From: Aquibacillus kalidii
GTDB lineage: Bacteria > Bacillota > Bacilli > Bacillales > Amphibacillaceae
Assembly: GCF_014280935.1 (NCBI RefSeq)
Contig: NZ_JACLZI010000061.1
Coordinates: 124,001-188,000, forward strand
Direction of reading: 5' to 3'
Length of the DNA stretch: 64,000 bases
Part shown: positions 1 through 8,536 of the stretch, piece after piece
Layout: each line of letters starts with the position of its first letter
How positions within the stretch are numbered: the first letter of the stretch is position 1
Program-made: the position numbers and the translations under genes
Notes under the pieces: model-generated
What the model was told of the DNA's origin: nothing
The model's database searches: none
The model's input: the letters and a program-made list of their open reading frames with translations, nothing else

Positions 1-14
1 CGAATTTTGTCGAT
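1..14 (+). repeat. Partial copy (3' end) of the dispersed repeat
   Basis: The window opens with CGAATTTTGTCGAT, which matches the tail of the dispersed repeat (compare the copy at 25772). The hairpin part would lie outside the window. The match is short, so this call rests on the many complete copies elsewhere. Confidence 0.5.
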
Positions 15-114
15 TTGAATCGGATGTTTCCTACTATTATAGTTTTCGAGTTTGTTATAATGTTAAGAATAAATTAGTTTCGAGTCTGAATTTTAAATAG
101 AGAGGATCAAGTTT

Positions 115-942
115 ATGAATGAATTTAGTTTCACGGATCTATTGCAGATTTCTTTAAAAGCAGGTAGAGAAATACTAGATGTATATGAAAAAGATTTCGG
201 GGTTCAAACAAAAAGTGACGATTCTCCTCTAACCGAAGCGGATCAGCGCTCCCATAATGTGATAATGGCGGAGTTGACGAATATATATCCAGAAATCCCT
301 GTATTAAGTGAGGAAGGTACTACTATTACTTATGAAGAAAGAAAGAATTGGGATATGTTTTGGCTCGTAGATCCACTAGACGGTACGAAGGAATTTGTTA
401 AAAGAAATGGAGAGTTTACAGTAAATATCGCGTTAATTAAAGAGAATTACCCGGTATTAGGTATTATTTATGCTCCTGTAACGGATACGGCTTATTTTGC
501 TAAGGAAGGCCATGGATCCTTTAAAGTAGAAAAAGCATCTGAACTAAAACTAACTAATGATCAAGTAATATTAGAGAACAGTGATAAATTACCTTTATAC
601 AATGATGCTTCGACAATAAATGTTGTTGCTAGTCGTTCACACATGTCCGACGAGACGAAAGCTTTTGTGGAGGATTTACAAAAGCAGCATGATCATGTAA
701 ATGTAGTTTCAGCTGGAAGTTCGTTAAAATTCTGTCTTGTTGCAGAAGGAAAAGCTGATTACTATCCTCGCTATGCTCCAACTATGGAGTGGGATACTGG
801 CGCTGGCCAAGCTATTATTGAAGGGGCTGGAGGAAAGGTAACCCGATATAGCGATAACACAAGATTCCGTTACAATAAAGAAAATTTGAGAAATGACTGG
901 TTCTTGGTGAGTGCCTGTCACCACCCGGATTTTGTCGAATAA
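115..942 (+). CDS. cysQ: 3'(2'),5'-bisphosphate nucleotidase CysQ
   Basis: This is an inositol-monophosphatase-fold phosphatase, which in this family hydrolyses PAP to AMP and so removes the by-product of PAPS-dependent sulfate reduction. The Mg-binding motifs are visible: LTEADQ near residue 40, SEE at 65-67, WLVDPLDGTKEF at 83-94 and EWDTGAG near 224. At 275 residues it is longer than the roughly 245-residue E. coli protein. AGAGAGGATCA precedes the ATG. It stands alone but fits the cysH-cysC genes at 21-29 kb. The last ten residues, SACHHPDFVE, and the frame into the stop come from a copy of the dispersed repeat (911-939), so the natural C-terminus was replaced or extended. Confidence 0.9.
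   Translation: MNEFSFTDLLQISLKAGREILDVYEKDFGVQTKSDDSPLTEADQRSHNVIMAELTNIYPEIPVLSEEGTTITYEERKNWDMFWLVDPLDGTKEFVKRNGEFTVNIALIKENYPVLGIIYAPVTDTAYFAKEGHGSFKVEKASELKLTNDQVILENSDKLPLYNDASTINVVASRSHMSDETKAFVEDLQKQHDHVNVVSAGSSLKFCLVAEGKADYYPRYAPTMEWDTGAGQAIIEGAGGKVTRYSDNTRFRYNKENLRNDWFLVSACHHPDFVE
911..939 (+). repeat. Dispersed repeat copy 1 (inside cysQ 3' end)
   Basis: GTGCCTGTCACCACCCG followed by GATTTTGTCGAA. The usual leading G is replaced by A. This copy overlaps coding sequence and supplies the final codons of cysQ; the stop codon lies directly after it. Confidence 0.9.
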
Positions 943-954
943 AGCAAAATGAAA

Positions 955-1002
955 AGTCCTCTTGGCAATTTCCGATATTGGAACGGAACTGACAAGAGGA
1001 CT
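955..1002 (-). terminator. Rho-independent terminator of the sugar-binding lipoprotein gene
   Basis: A 10-bp stem (AGTCCTCTTG with CAAGAGGACT) encloses a loop with its own small inverted repeat. Read leftward it is followed by TTTTCATTTTG. It lies between the convergent cysQ and lipoprotein genes and may serve both. Confidence 0.7.
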
Positions 1003-1016
1003 GTATTAAAATTCTA

Positions 1017-2078
1017 TTATTTTCCGTAAACTTCTTCTTTAGTAAGATAATTATCTTTTATAATCGTTGAATCAATATTTTCTTTTGTAACAGTAACGGG
1101 TTCTAATAAATAAGATGGCACATCAATTTTTCCGTTATTTACTGCATTGTTAGTCTCAATCTTTTTATCTTGAGCAACCTTCATCGCCATTTCTGCTGCA
1201 TTTAGTGCTAATAAGTTAATTGATTTATAAACTGTCATCGTCTGTTTTCCGGCTACGATTCTTTTTACTGCGTCTAATTCAGCATCTTGGCCAGTGACAG
1301 GAACTTTACCATCTAACCCTTTCGTAGCAAGTGCGTTCACAACACCACCAGCGTTACCATCATTTGCAGATATAACAGCATCAATTTTGCCAGATGTTTG
1401 TTTTAACGCTTCTAACATGTTTTCTTCAGCAACAGCAGGGTCCCAGTTGTCTGTATATTTATCATAGACAAGGTTGATTTTGCCTTGATCTATTAGTGGT
1501 TGAAGGACTTTCATAGCCCCTTCTCTGAACAGAACTGCATTATTATCTGTTTCAGCCCCACCAATATAGGCAAAATTACCACTTTCTTGTTGTTTAAGGA
1601 TTTCTTTCGCTTGTAATTCTCCAACCTTTACATTATCAAATGAAATGTAATAATCTACATCAGCATTTTTTATTAATCGATCATATGAAATTACCTTTGT
1701 ATTGGCCTTGTGAGCTAATTCAACGATTTCAGCAGCTGCTTCAGCGTTATAAGGTACGACGACTAATACATCTACGCCCTCTTCAATTAGTAGTTTTGCC
1801 TGTGCTAATTGAACACTTTCGCTTCCATTTGCGGCTAACGTTTTTACATTTCCGCCAAGTTCGGTTACTTTTTCTTCAAAAAGTTCTTTATCTTTATACC
1901 AACGTTCTTGTTGAAGGGTATCTAGCACAAATCCAATATAAACTTTATTATCATCAGTAGTTAGTTTAACCTGATCTGTGTTTTTCGAATCGGGTGTTGC
2001 TTCTTTACTACATGCGCTGACAAACACTATTAGAACCAGTGCTAACAAAACTAGTAATTTATGTTTTCTAAAACTCAC
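1017..2078 (-). CDS. XylF/ChvE-like sugar-binding lipoprotein
   Basis: This is a periplasmic-binding-protein-fold receptor (Peripla_BP_4, D-xylose/ribose type) of 353 residues. It has a lipoprotein signal peptide with lipobox VSAC (Cys23), so it should be anchored outside the membrane. The body (YIGFVLDTLQQERW, GVDVLVVVPYNAEA, ISANDGNAGGVV) resembles XylF. The start is GTG, preceded by GGAGGAGG. The gene lies 20 bp downstream of a chemoreceptor gene on the same strand, and no ABC ATPase or permease is nearby. I infer that it feeds ligand to the chemoreceptor or to a transporter encoded elsewhere. The exact sugar cannot be read from the sequence. Confidence 0.85.
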   Translation of the reverse strand: MSFRKHKLLVLLALVLIVFVSACSKEATPDSKNTDQVKLTTDDNKVYIGFVLDTLQQERWYKDKELFEEKVTELGGNVKTLAANGSESVQLAQAKLLIEEGVDVLVVVPYNAEAAAEIVELAHKANTKVISYDRLIKNADVDYYISFDNVKVGELQAKEILKQQESGNFAYIGGAETDNNAVLFREGAMKVLQPLIDQGKINLVYDKYTDNWDPAVAEENMLEALKQTSGKIDAVISANDGNAGGVVNALATKGLDGKVPVTGQDAELDAVKRIVAGKQTMTVYKSINLLALNAAEMAMKVAQDKKIETNNAVNNGKIDVPSYLLEPVTVTKENIDSTIIKDNYLTKEEVYGK

Positions 2079-2098
2079 TAAATTTCCTCCTCCATCTG

Positions 2099-3808
2099 TT
2101 ATAACTTGAATTTGTTCATTAGTTCTCTCATGTTGCTTACCATGTTAGATAGTGCATTAGAACTATTTGAAATATTTTCAATCGATTGACTTTGTTCATG
2201 AACAGATGCAGATATTTCCTCGGCACCTGCTGCTGACTGCTCGGAAATTGCTGCGATGCTTTCTACTGCTTCATTAATTTCTTTACTAGAATCCTCCATG
2301 TATTTAAAAGTAGTGGATATTCCTTGAATCCGTTGATCCATTTCTTCTATTTTTTCACGAATGTTTGTAAAGAATTTACCTGTAATTTCTAAATCTTTGG
2401 CACCTTTATTTGCTTCTTCATAGCCATTATTCAAAGTAGAGGACATGGTGTTGGTTTCTTCTTTGATACTGAAAACAATATCTGTAATGTTTTCGATTGA
2501 GCTGGAAACTTCTTCTGCAAGCTTTCTTACCTCTTCCGCGACAACCGCAAATCCCTTTCCTACTTCCCCAGCTCGTGCGGCTTCAATGGAGGCGTTAAGT
2601 GCTAGTAAGTTTGTTTGTTCTGCAATAGATTTTATGACGTGTACTATTTCAGTAATTGAATTCGTTTTTTGTTCAAGACTTTTCACATTTTCAACAGAAT
2701 TTCTTACTACTTCGTGGATCAAATGCATCTGCCCTAATGATTCCTTCATTTGTTTATCGCCCTCTGAAGAAACGTTCTGGACGGTAGTTGAGAAGGAAAC
2801 GAGATCATGGCTATGTGCATTTGCTTCTTCCAATTTTTCCATAAATGCTCTTGTTGTTTCAGAAATGGTTGTTGTTTCATTCGCTTGACTACTAGTACCG
2901 TTCGCTAATTCCTCGATTGTAATAGCCACTTGTTCACTACCAATTTTTACTTCATCAGAGGCACTCGCTAGCGCGTTACTTTGTTTATCAACTTCGGAAG
3001 ATAGAGTAGTAATTTCCTCGATCATAGTGCGAAGGCTGCTACTCATGTCGTTTACAGAAACGGCTAGTTGCCCAATCTCATCACTACCATTATTTTTCAA
3101 TGGTTCTATGGATAGATTTCCATTGGCTATTTGATTACTTGTTACGACTATATTATTAAGGTTCTTACTAATTCTTCTACTAATTAAAAATAGTAGGGTA
3201 AAAGAAACTATAATAGATACTCCACCAGATATAATGAGCAACACAATAGTATTGGATATATTAGTATTAGCTTCAGACAGTGCTTTTTGGTTAGCATCAA
3301 TCGCTGATAATTTTAATTCTTCACCAACCTCGGCAGTATTTTTTTTCAATTCATTGGCGGACTGTTGTAGTTCTGCAAACTCTTTTGTGTTTAACTGTTG
3401 AACTTTAGGTACAGCCATACTGAAAAAATACTGATCAAGTTCGTTGTTATTCTCGACTAACTGATTAAATAATGCCAATTGTTCTTTATTTGTAATTTTG
3501 CTCTTTAACTGTTTTGCTTTGTCTACAAATTTCATACTTGTTTCTAGGTAATTTTCGAGCTGTGCTTCCTCAGATAAAACGATGTATTCCGGAATATAAA
3601 CGAACTTTTCATTAAAAATTGTAACTAGGTCAGATGAATATAACGAAATTATATTTGTCTCTGTTGTTTCGTCCATCTTGTCGCGTGTCTGACTAAGTAA
3701 AAAATAAGTCAATAGAACTGAACTAATAAAGGCTATAGCCATAAGTGAGAAAATAACCGTGTACTTTCCACCAATCTTTATGTTTTTCCACCTTAATTTA
3801 TCTAACAA
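2099..3808 (-). CDS. Methyl-accepting chemotaxis protein
   Basis: This is a transmembrane chemoreceptor of 569 residues. It has a first membrane helix at about 17-39, an extracellular four-helix-bundle-type sensor domain at 40-185, a second helix at about 186-209, a HAMP domain and a long coiled coil. The conserved signalling hairpin tip ([19 protein letters not shown]) lies near residues 390-410. The start is TTG, preceded by GGGGAG. It is followed directly by the XylF-like lipoprotein gene, probably in one operon. The family signals to CheA/CheW. The linked binding protein suggests sensing of a sugar through a protein partner, as E. coli Trg does with ribose- or galactose-binding protein; that is inference. 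Confidence 0.9.
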   Translation of the reverse strand: MLDKLRWKNIKIGGKYTVIFSLMAIAFISSVLLTYFLLSQTRDKMDETTETNIISLYSSDLVTIFNEKFVYIPEYIVLSEEAQLENYLETSMKFVDKAKQLKSKITNKEQLALFNQLVENNNELDQYFFSMAVPKVQQLNTKEFAELQQSANELKKNTAEVGEELKLSAIDANQKALSEANTNISNTIVLLIISGGVSIIVSFTLLFLISRRISKNLNNIVVTSNQIANGNLSIEPLKNNGSDEIGQLAVSVNDMSSSLRTMIEEITTLSSEVDKQSNALASASDEVKIGSEQVAITIEELANGTSSQANETTTISETTRAFMEKLEEANAHSHDLVSFSTTVQNVSSEGDKQMKESLGQMHLIHEVVRNSVENVKSLEQKTNSITEIVHVIKSIAEQTNLLALNASIEAARAGEVGKGFAVVAEEVRKLAEEVSSSIENITDIVFSIKEETNTMSSTLNNGYEEANKGAKDLEITGKFFTNIREKIEEMDQRIQGISTTFKYMEDSSKEINEAVESIAAISEQSAAGAEEISASVHEQSQSIENISNSSNALSNMVSNMRELMNKFKL

Positions 3809-3869
3809 TGGTAGCTCCCCCTTTAATATATTTGTTTAAATAGGTGTCGTTTTAAATTATCGGAACAAT

Positions 3870-3918
3870 TCGACAAAGTTTTAATTTCGGTGCCTGTCAC
3901 CACCCGATTTTTGTCGGA
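3870..3918 (+). repeat. Dispersed repeat copy 2, with an inverted tail on its left
   Basis: The core GGTGCCTGTCACCACCCG starts at 3889 and its tail is ATTTTTGTCGGAAT. Unlike most copies, the left flank carries TCGACAAA (3870-3877), an inverted version of the TTTGTCG tail. The whole could therefore fold into a longer, REPIN-like hairpin. It lies in the promoter-side gap of the chemoreceptor gene. Confidence 0.85.
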
Positions 3919-4123
3919 ATAATTAAGAGTGGAGGTGTTGTCTTTTTAATTTTATAGGACTAATTTACTGTGTGGTTAGGAATTTAGGCCGGTATTTTGT
4001 GGAGGGATTGTATAGAATAGGGAAGTGAATAAATATATATTTGTAGAGAAATGTAGACTTTTGGTGTATGATTGCATGTAGGACTATATTATCACTAAAA
4101 GTAATTACTTGACGAGGTATAAC

Positions 4124-5881
4124 ATGAGAAATAAACTATTACGTTTTTCACCCATTCCTATATTTACAAGCTCTGTTGTAACTCTTGCATTTTCAATGTT
4201 TTTTTTATTACAGGATTTTCAATATCTTGCTGAATCTTTACAAGAATCATGGTTGATAATGATATTCTTGCTTATTTCCGTTATCGTAGCGCAAAAATAT
4301 GTCATCAAGCTACCACCAAGTGATGAAAATGCTTTTTCAATGGATACGCCAATATATTTAGCTGTAATGTTTTATTTTGGTGTTGAAAGCTCCCTATTAC
4401 TATTAGTAGGTAATGCTATTGTTTATTTATTTTATAGAGAAACAGTAATCTGGAAACAGCTAATAAACTTTTCCTATTACGTTTTTATGATATTTGGTGC
4501 GTATTTTACTTTCCTTCTTACTGGAGGGGAAGTAGGTTCGCTAATTTTAGTAGACACCCATGCCTATGTAGTCTCTATGCTCTGCTATTATTTGATCAAT
4601 ATTTGCCTTATGATGTTGTATTTTAGAGCTAGAAGATTAAGTAATAACTCTGCTTTTTTTTCTAGGGCTAGTGCAATATCGAGACAAATATTTAAAGAGT
4701 CTACACCAAATTATTTAATTGCGTTTTTATTAGTTATAATTCTGTCTATTTTTATTGAAGCAAAATCTTATTTGGGCATAATCCTTTTTAATATATGCAT
4801 CATGATCTTATCTATTATATTTAAAAGATATTTCGAAATGTACGAAGAGATTACAATAGACCGAGATAACCGACAACAAATTATGGATTCATTAGAAGTT
4901 GGTGTTTTAGTTTGTGGTGAGGATAACAACTTTTTAGTAATTAACAGTGCGGCCTTAACTATCTTAAATGTTGATAAAGAAATGGTAAATGCTGTTGCTT
5001 TAGCTACGAAAGAAAGACCATACATTAACTCTAATTTCTGGGATATTCTTCTATCGCAAAAAATAATTCAAAACGTAAAAGTTAAATATGATACTGGTAA
5101 TGAGATAAAAACATTATTAGTCTCACAAAAAGAATTATTCAATAATGTCAGTAAGGAAGTAAATCGAATTTTTCAATTTATTGACATCACTGAACAAGAT
5201 GAAATCGAAAGACGTATTCATCAATCTGAAAAGTTAGCTTCGCTTGGTGAATTATCTGCAGGGGCGGCTCATGAAATTCGAAATCCACTAACTGTGATAC
5301 AGGGATTCCTAAGTATAATGAATAGTTCTTTTTCAGAGAGTGAAAACAATAAATACCGTGTACCATTTCTACTAGAAGAATTAGAACGTATAAATTCAAT
5401 TGTAGAAGAGATGCTGTTGCTCGCAAGGCCAGGAGACCCAAATTTTGAAGAGGTTTGTCTCAAGGATATTATTGAAGAAATCATGGAACATTATAGCTCG
5501 ACCATTGAAGGAATTGAGTTTAAGGTTGATTTAGCACCTACAAAAGTGTATGTGGATCCTAAGCAAATCAGACAGGTGCTCTATAACCTTATTAGGAATA
5601 GTAGTGAGGCTATGGACGGCAAAGGGACCATATTTATTTCATCCTATTTAAAAAATGGAGTGTATCGTTTATTAGTTAGAGATACAGGACCTGGAATAAC
5701 TTCAACAATTCAGGACACTTTATTCAAACCGTTTCGCACTAGTAAAGATTCGGGAACTGGATTAGGTCTGTCGATCGTCCGACGGATAATCGAGGACCAT
5801 AACGGTAAGATTGGGCTATATGATACATCCGATCAAGGAACTACATTCCTAATAGAGGTACCTTTAAAGCAGCCGCTTTAA
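4124..5881 (+). CDS. Orphan sensor histidine kinase, sporulation-kinase type
   Basis: This is a membrane histidine kinase of 585 residues. About six or seven hydrophobic segments fill residues 10-235, a PAS-like domain lies at about 245-350, and the HisKA motif AGAAHEIRNPLTVIQGF follows with phospho-acceptor His383. The C-terminal HATPase has an N box (NLIRNSSEAM), DTGPGI and GTGLGLSIV. This HisKA style is typical of KinA/KinB/KinE kinases that phosphorylate Spo0F. No response regulator is adjacent, which fits an orphan phosphorelay kinase. I chose ATG 4124 because GAGG lies six bases upstream; an in-frame TTG at 4109 has no good site. The signal is unknown. Confidence 0.85.
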   Translation: MRNKLLRFSPIPIFTSSVVTLAFSMFFLLQDFQYLAESLQESWLIMIFLLISVIVAQKYVIKLPPSDENAFSMDTPIYLAVMFYFGVESSLLLLVGNAIVYLFYRETVIWKQLINFSYYVFMIFGAYFTFLLTGGEVGSLILVDTHAYVVSMLCYYLINICLMMLYFRARRLSNNSAFFSRASAISRQIFKESTPNYLIAFLLVIILSIFIEAKSYLGIILFNICIMILSIIFKRYFEMYEEITIDRDNRQQIMDSLEVGVLVCGEDNNFLVINSAALTILNVDKEMVNAVALATKERPYINSNFWDILLSQKIIQNVKVKYDTGNEIKTLLVSQKELFNNVSKEVNRIFQFIDITEQDEIERRIHQSEKLASLGELSAGAAHEIRNPLTVIQGFLSIMNSSFSESENNKYRVPFLLEELERINSIVEEMLLLARPGDPNFEEVCLKDIIEEIMEHYSSTIEGIEFKVDLAPTKVYVDPKQIRQVLYNLIRNSSEAMDGKGTIFISSYLKNGVYRLLVRDTGPGITSTIQDTLFKPFRTSKDSGTGLGLSIVRRIIEDHNGKIGLYDTSDQGTTFLIEVPLKQPL

Positions 5882-5882
5882 A

Positions 5883-5912
5883 GGTGCCTGTCACCACCCG
5901 AATTTAATCGAA
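5883..5912 (+). repeat. Dispersed repeat copy 3
   Basis: GGTGCCTGTCACCACCCG with a diverged tail (AATTTAATCGAA). It begins one base after the stop codon of the histidine kinase gene. Confidence 0.9.
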
Positions 5913-5936
5913 TGGTGTCGAGAGTTTTCGGGGAAG

Positions 5937-5974
5937 GCGCAGTAAATGTGATTACATTTGCTGTGCTTTTTTTT
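5937..5974 (+). terminator. Rho-independent terminator after the histidine kinase gene
   Basis: GCGCAGTAAATGT and ACATTTGCTGTGC form a 13-bp stem with G-U pairs and a four-base loop. The stem is followed by eight T residues. Confidence 0.9.
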
Positions 5975-6062
5975 ATTTTTTTATAACTTTATGTAATCTC
6001 TTTCATTTGCTATAGACTGCACATTAGACGGATTGAAAAGTTTAAAAAGTCTGAAAATTGTA

Positions 6063-6079
6063 TGTTAACTTACCTTACA
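6063..6079 (+). promoter_or_regulatory. TnrA/GlnR-type box upstream of nasB
   Basis: TGTTAACTTACCTTACA is an exact match to the TnrA/GlnR pattern TGTNA-N7-TNACA. It is centred about 47 bases upstream of the start point predicted from a -10-like TATGAT at 6105-6110. That is the spacing seen at TnrA-activated promoters, so nitrogen-limitation control of nasBC is likely. Confidence 0.8.
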
Positions 6080-6163
6080 ACACCTGTGACGCTAATGATG
6101 TATTTATGATACTCTTTTTCCATAACAAACAATACACTACTGATTTCTCTGGAGGGTATAATC

Positions 6164-8518
6164 GTGCGTAAGCAAAAATTAGTTTTAGTTGGAAACGGTA
6201 TGGCAGGTATGAGGTGTGTCCAAAATATATTGGCTGAAGATCACACCCTTTTTGAGATCACTGTTTTCGGCTCAGAACCACATGTCAACTATAATAGAAT
6301 CAAGCTATCGTCTGTGTTACAAGGGGATACGAGCTTTGATGATATTACGATAAATGATCATAACTGGTACGAAGAAAACGATATTACGCTTTATACAGGA
6401 GAAACAGTTACAGAAATAGATAAAGATAATCAACAACTAAAAACAGATAAAAACAGAATAGTAAGCTACGATAAATTGATTTTAGCTACTGGCTCCAATC
6501 CAATTATGCTGCCATTGCCTGGTGCTGAGAAGCAAGGTGTTATAACGTTTCGAACGATTCAAGACTGCGAGGCAATGATAGAGGCATCCAAAACCTATAA
6601 AAAAGCAGTTGTGATTGGTGGTGGGCTTTTAGGACTTGAAGCAGCAAGGGGGCTCTTGAATTTAGGTATGAAAGTAGATGTTGTTCATTTGGCGGATTGT
6701 CTGATGAACAAACAACTAGATACAACAGCTGCAAAAATGCTACAGCAAAAGCTGGAGCAGCAGGGAATGAACTTTTGGTTAGAAAAAAGTTCAGAGAAGA
6801 TCCTAGGTGGTGACCGAGTCGAAGCGATTCAATTTTCAGATGGTACAGTAGTGGAGACTGATCTGATTGTCATGGCTGTTGGGGTTAGTCCGAATATAAA
6901 ACTTGCCAAAAAATCTGGACTTAAAACAAATAGAGGAATACTGGTCAATGATTATTTAGCAACGAAAACAAAAAGTATATTTGCTGTTGGTGAATGTGCA
7001 GAACATAACAACATGGCTTATGGTCTGGTTAAACCGTTATATGAACAAGCAGAAATTTTAGCGAAATTTTTATGTGGAAAGCAAATAGAAGGATACAAAG
7101 GATCAGTTCTCTCGACCCAACTTAAAATATCAGGAGTTAATGTGTTTTCAGTAGGTGACTTTACCAAAGATGAACGTACAAAAGCTATCCAAATCCATGA
7201 TGAAATCTCCTCTACCTACAAAAAAATATTCTTCCGAGATAACAAAGCCATTGGTGCTGTTTTGTTTGGAAATACAAAAGAGGGACCAGGGCTTCTTGAC
7301 CTTATTATGAAAAAGAAATTCATCCCAGATAACGAGAAAGCAGATTTATTTAAACCGAAGGATATTGCTGCTTCCTATGCTGCATCCTTACCAAGAGATG
7401 ACTTCGTTTGTACGTGTAATAATGTTTCAAAAGGTGAGATTATTGAAAATGTACTTGAGCACAACCTTTCGACTGTAAACGAAGTGAAAGCATGTACCAA
7501 AGCGTCTAGCTCATGTGGGGGATGTAAACCAGTCGTGAGTGATCTTTTAGAATTTATTAAAAGCGATCATTTTCATGAAAAATCTAAACAAAAAAATCTA
7601 TGTCATTGCTCACCTCTTACGGAAGAGGAAATTGTTGCTGCTATTCAGGAACATGAACTAACTAGTGTACAGCAAATTATGAATACATTAGGTTGGGCAA
7701 ACGAGCAGGGCTGTAATGCTTGTATCCCGGCTCTAGAATATTACCTAGGGATGATTTACCCGGAGTATGGCAAAAGTCAGGATACCGTTTATTTAAGTGA
7801 GAACAGGAATGCGATGATTCGTAGCGATGGCACATATTCGATTGTTCCACAACTTTATGGAGGTATGGTGGAAGCAGACCAGCTACAAAAAATGGTAGAC
7901 GTTGCCAAGGAGTATCGACTAGGGAAATTAGCGATAACAAGTGATCAACGGATCCATCTTAATAATATTTCAAAGAAGGATCTTCCCAATGTTTGGTCTG
8001 ATCTTGAGATGCGGCTTTATTCCGCCTCTGCCAATATGGTACACACTGTTAAGACAAGTAACAGTTATCAGCTGTGTGAGTGTGATAAACAGCCAGCTTG
8101 TGAAATATCCGAACAAATTGAAAAACGAACTGAATTTTTAAAAGCGCCATATAGAATTCGTATTGGGGTGTCAGCGTGTATGCATAATGGAGCTGGTTCC
8201 ACAACAAAAGATATCGGTGTTATCAAAATAAGTCGGGGCTATGAAATTTATGTTGGTGGGAGTAGTGGTCGTCATGCAAGAAATGGAAAACTACTAACGG
8301 TAGCAGAAACGAAAGAAGGCGCCGTTGAGATTGTTCTTGGTTTTATTCAATATTATCGTGAGTCAGCCAATTATTTGGAGCGGACATGGCAATGGATAGA
8401 GCGAGTATCGTTAGTTCATATTCGTGAGGTACTTTTTAACGAGGAACTATTAAACTACCTAATTACTAATTTAAAGGCAGATTTATTACGGAGAAAAAAC
8501 TTAGTTGTGAAAAACTAG
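6164..8518 (+). CDS. nasB: Assimilatory nitrate reductase electron-transfer subunit NasB
   Basis: This flavoprotein of 784 residues passes electrons from NAD(P)H to NasC. The order is an FAD/NAD(P)H disulfide-reductase domain (VLVGNGMAGMRCVQ at the N-terminus, VVIGGGLLGLEAARGL near 150), two BFD-type [2Fe-2S] domains (CTCNN with CGGC, near 420-460; CHCS with CNAC, near 485-520), and a NirB-like sulfite/nitrite reductase domain. In that last domain the four-cysteine sirohaem/4Fe-4S motif is incomplete: CDKQPAC is present, but the second pair reads CMHNG, with Gly where Cys is expected. That argues against sirohaem nitrite reductase and for NasB, which is also supported by length and by nasC next door. 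The start is GTG, with GGAGG upstream. Confidence 0.85.
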   Translation: MRKQKLVLVGNGMAGMRCVQNILAEDHTLFEITVFGSEPHVNYNRIKLSSVLQGDTSFDDITINDHNWYEENDITLYTGETVTEIDKDNQQLKTDKNRIVSYDKLILATGSNPIMLPLPGAEKQGVITFRTIQDCEAMIEASKTYKKAVVIGGGLLGLEAARGLLNLGMKVDVVHLADCLMNKQLDTTAAKMLQQKLEQQGMNFWLEKSSEKILGGDRVEAIQFSDGTVVETDLIVMAVGVSPNIKLAKKSGLKTNRGILVNDYLATKTKSIFAVGECAEHNNMAYGLVKPLYEQAEILAKFLCGKQIEGYKGSVLSTQLKISGVNVFSVGDFTKDERTKAIQIHDEISSTYKKIFFRDNKAIGAVLFGNTKEGPGLLDLIMKKKFIPDNEKADLFKPKDIAASYAASLPRDDFVCTCNNVSKGEIIENVLEHNLSTVNEVKACTKASSSCGGCKPVVSDLLEFIKSDHFHEKSKQKNLCHCSPLTEEEIVAAIQEHELTSVQQIMNTLGWANEQGCNACIPALEYYLGMIYPEYGKSQDTVYLSENRNAMIRSDGTYSIVPQLYGGMVEADQLQKMVDVAKEYRLGKLAITSDQRIHLNNISKKDLPNVWSDLEMRLYSASANMVHTVKTSNSYQLCECDKQPACEISEQIEKRTEFLKAPYRIRIGVSACMHNGAGSTTKDIGVIKISRGYEIYVGGSSGRHARNGKLLTVAETKEGAVEIVLGFIQYYRESANYLERTWQWIERVSLVHIREVLFNEELLNYLITNLKADLLRRKNLVVKN

Positions 8519-8536
8519 TGAGAGGAGAAACAAACG

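Noticed and set aside
2445-2888. 147-codon plus-strand frame
   Set aside because: It lies wholly inside the chemoreceptor gene on the other strand, in a repetitive coiled-coil region, with no ribosome binding site.
6164-8518. Annotation as nitrite reductase large subunit (NirB/NasD)
   Set aside because: One of the four cluster cysteines is missing, and the gene is paired with nasC, so NasB is the better call.
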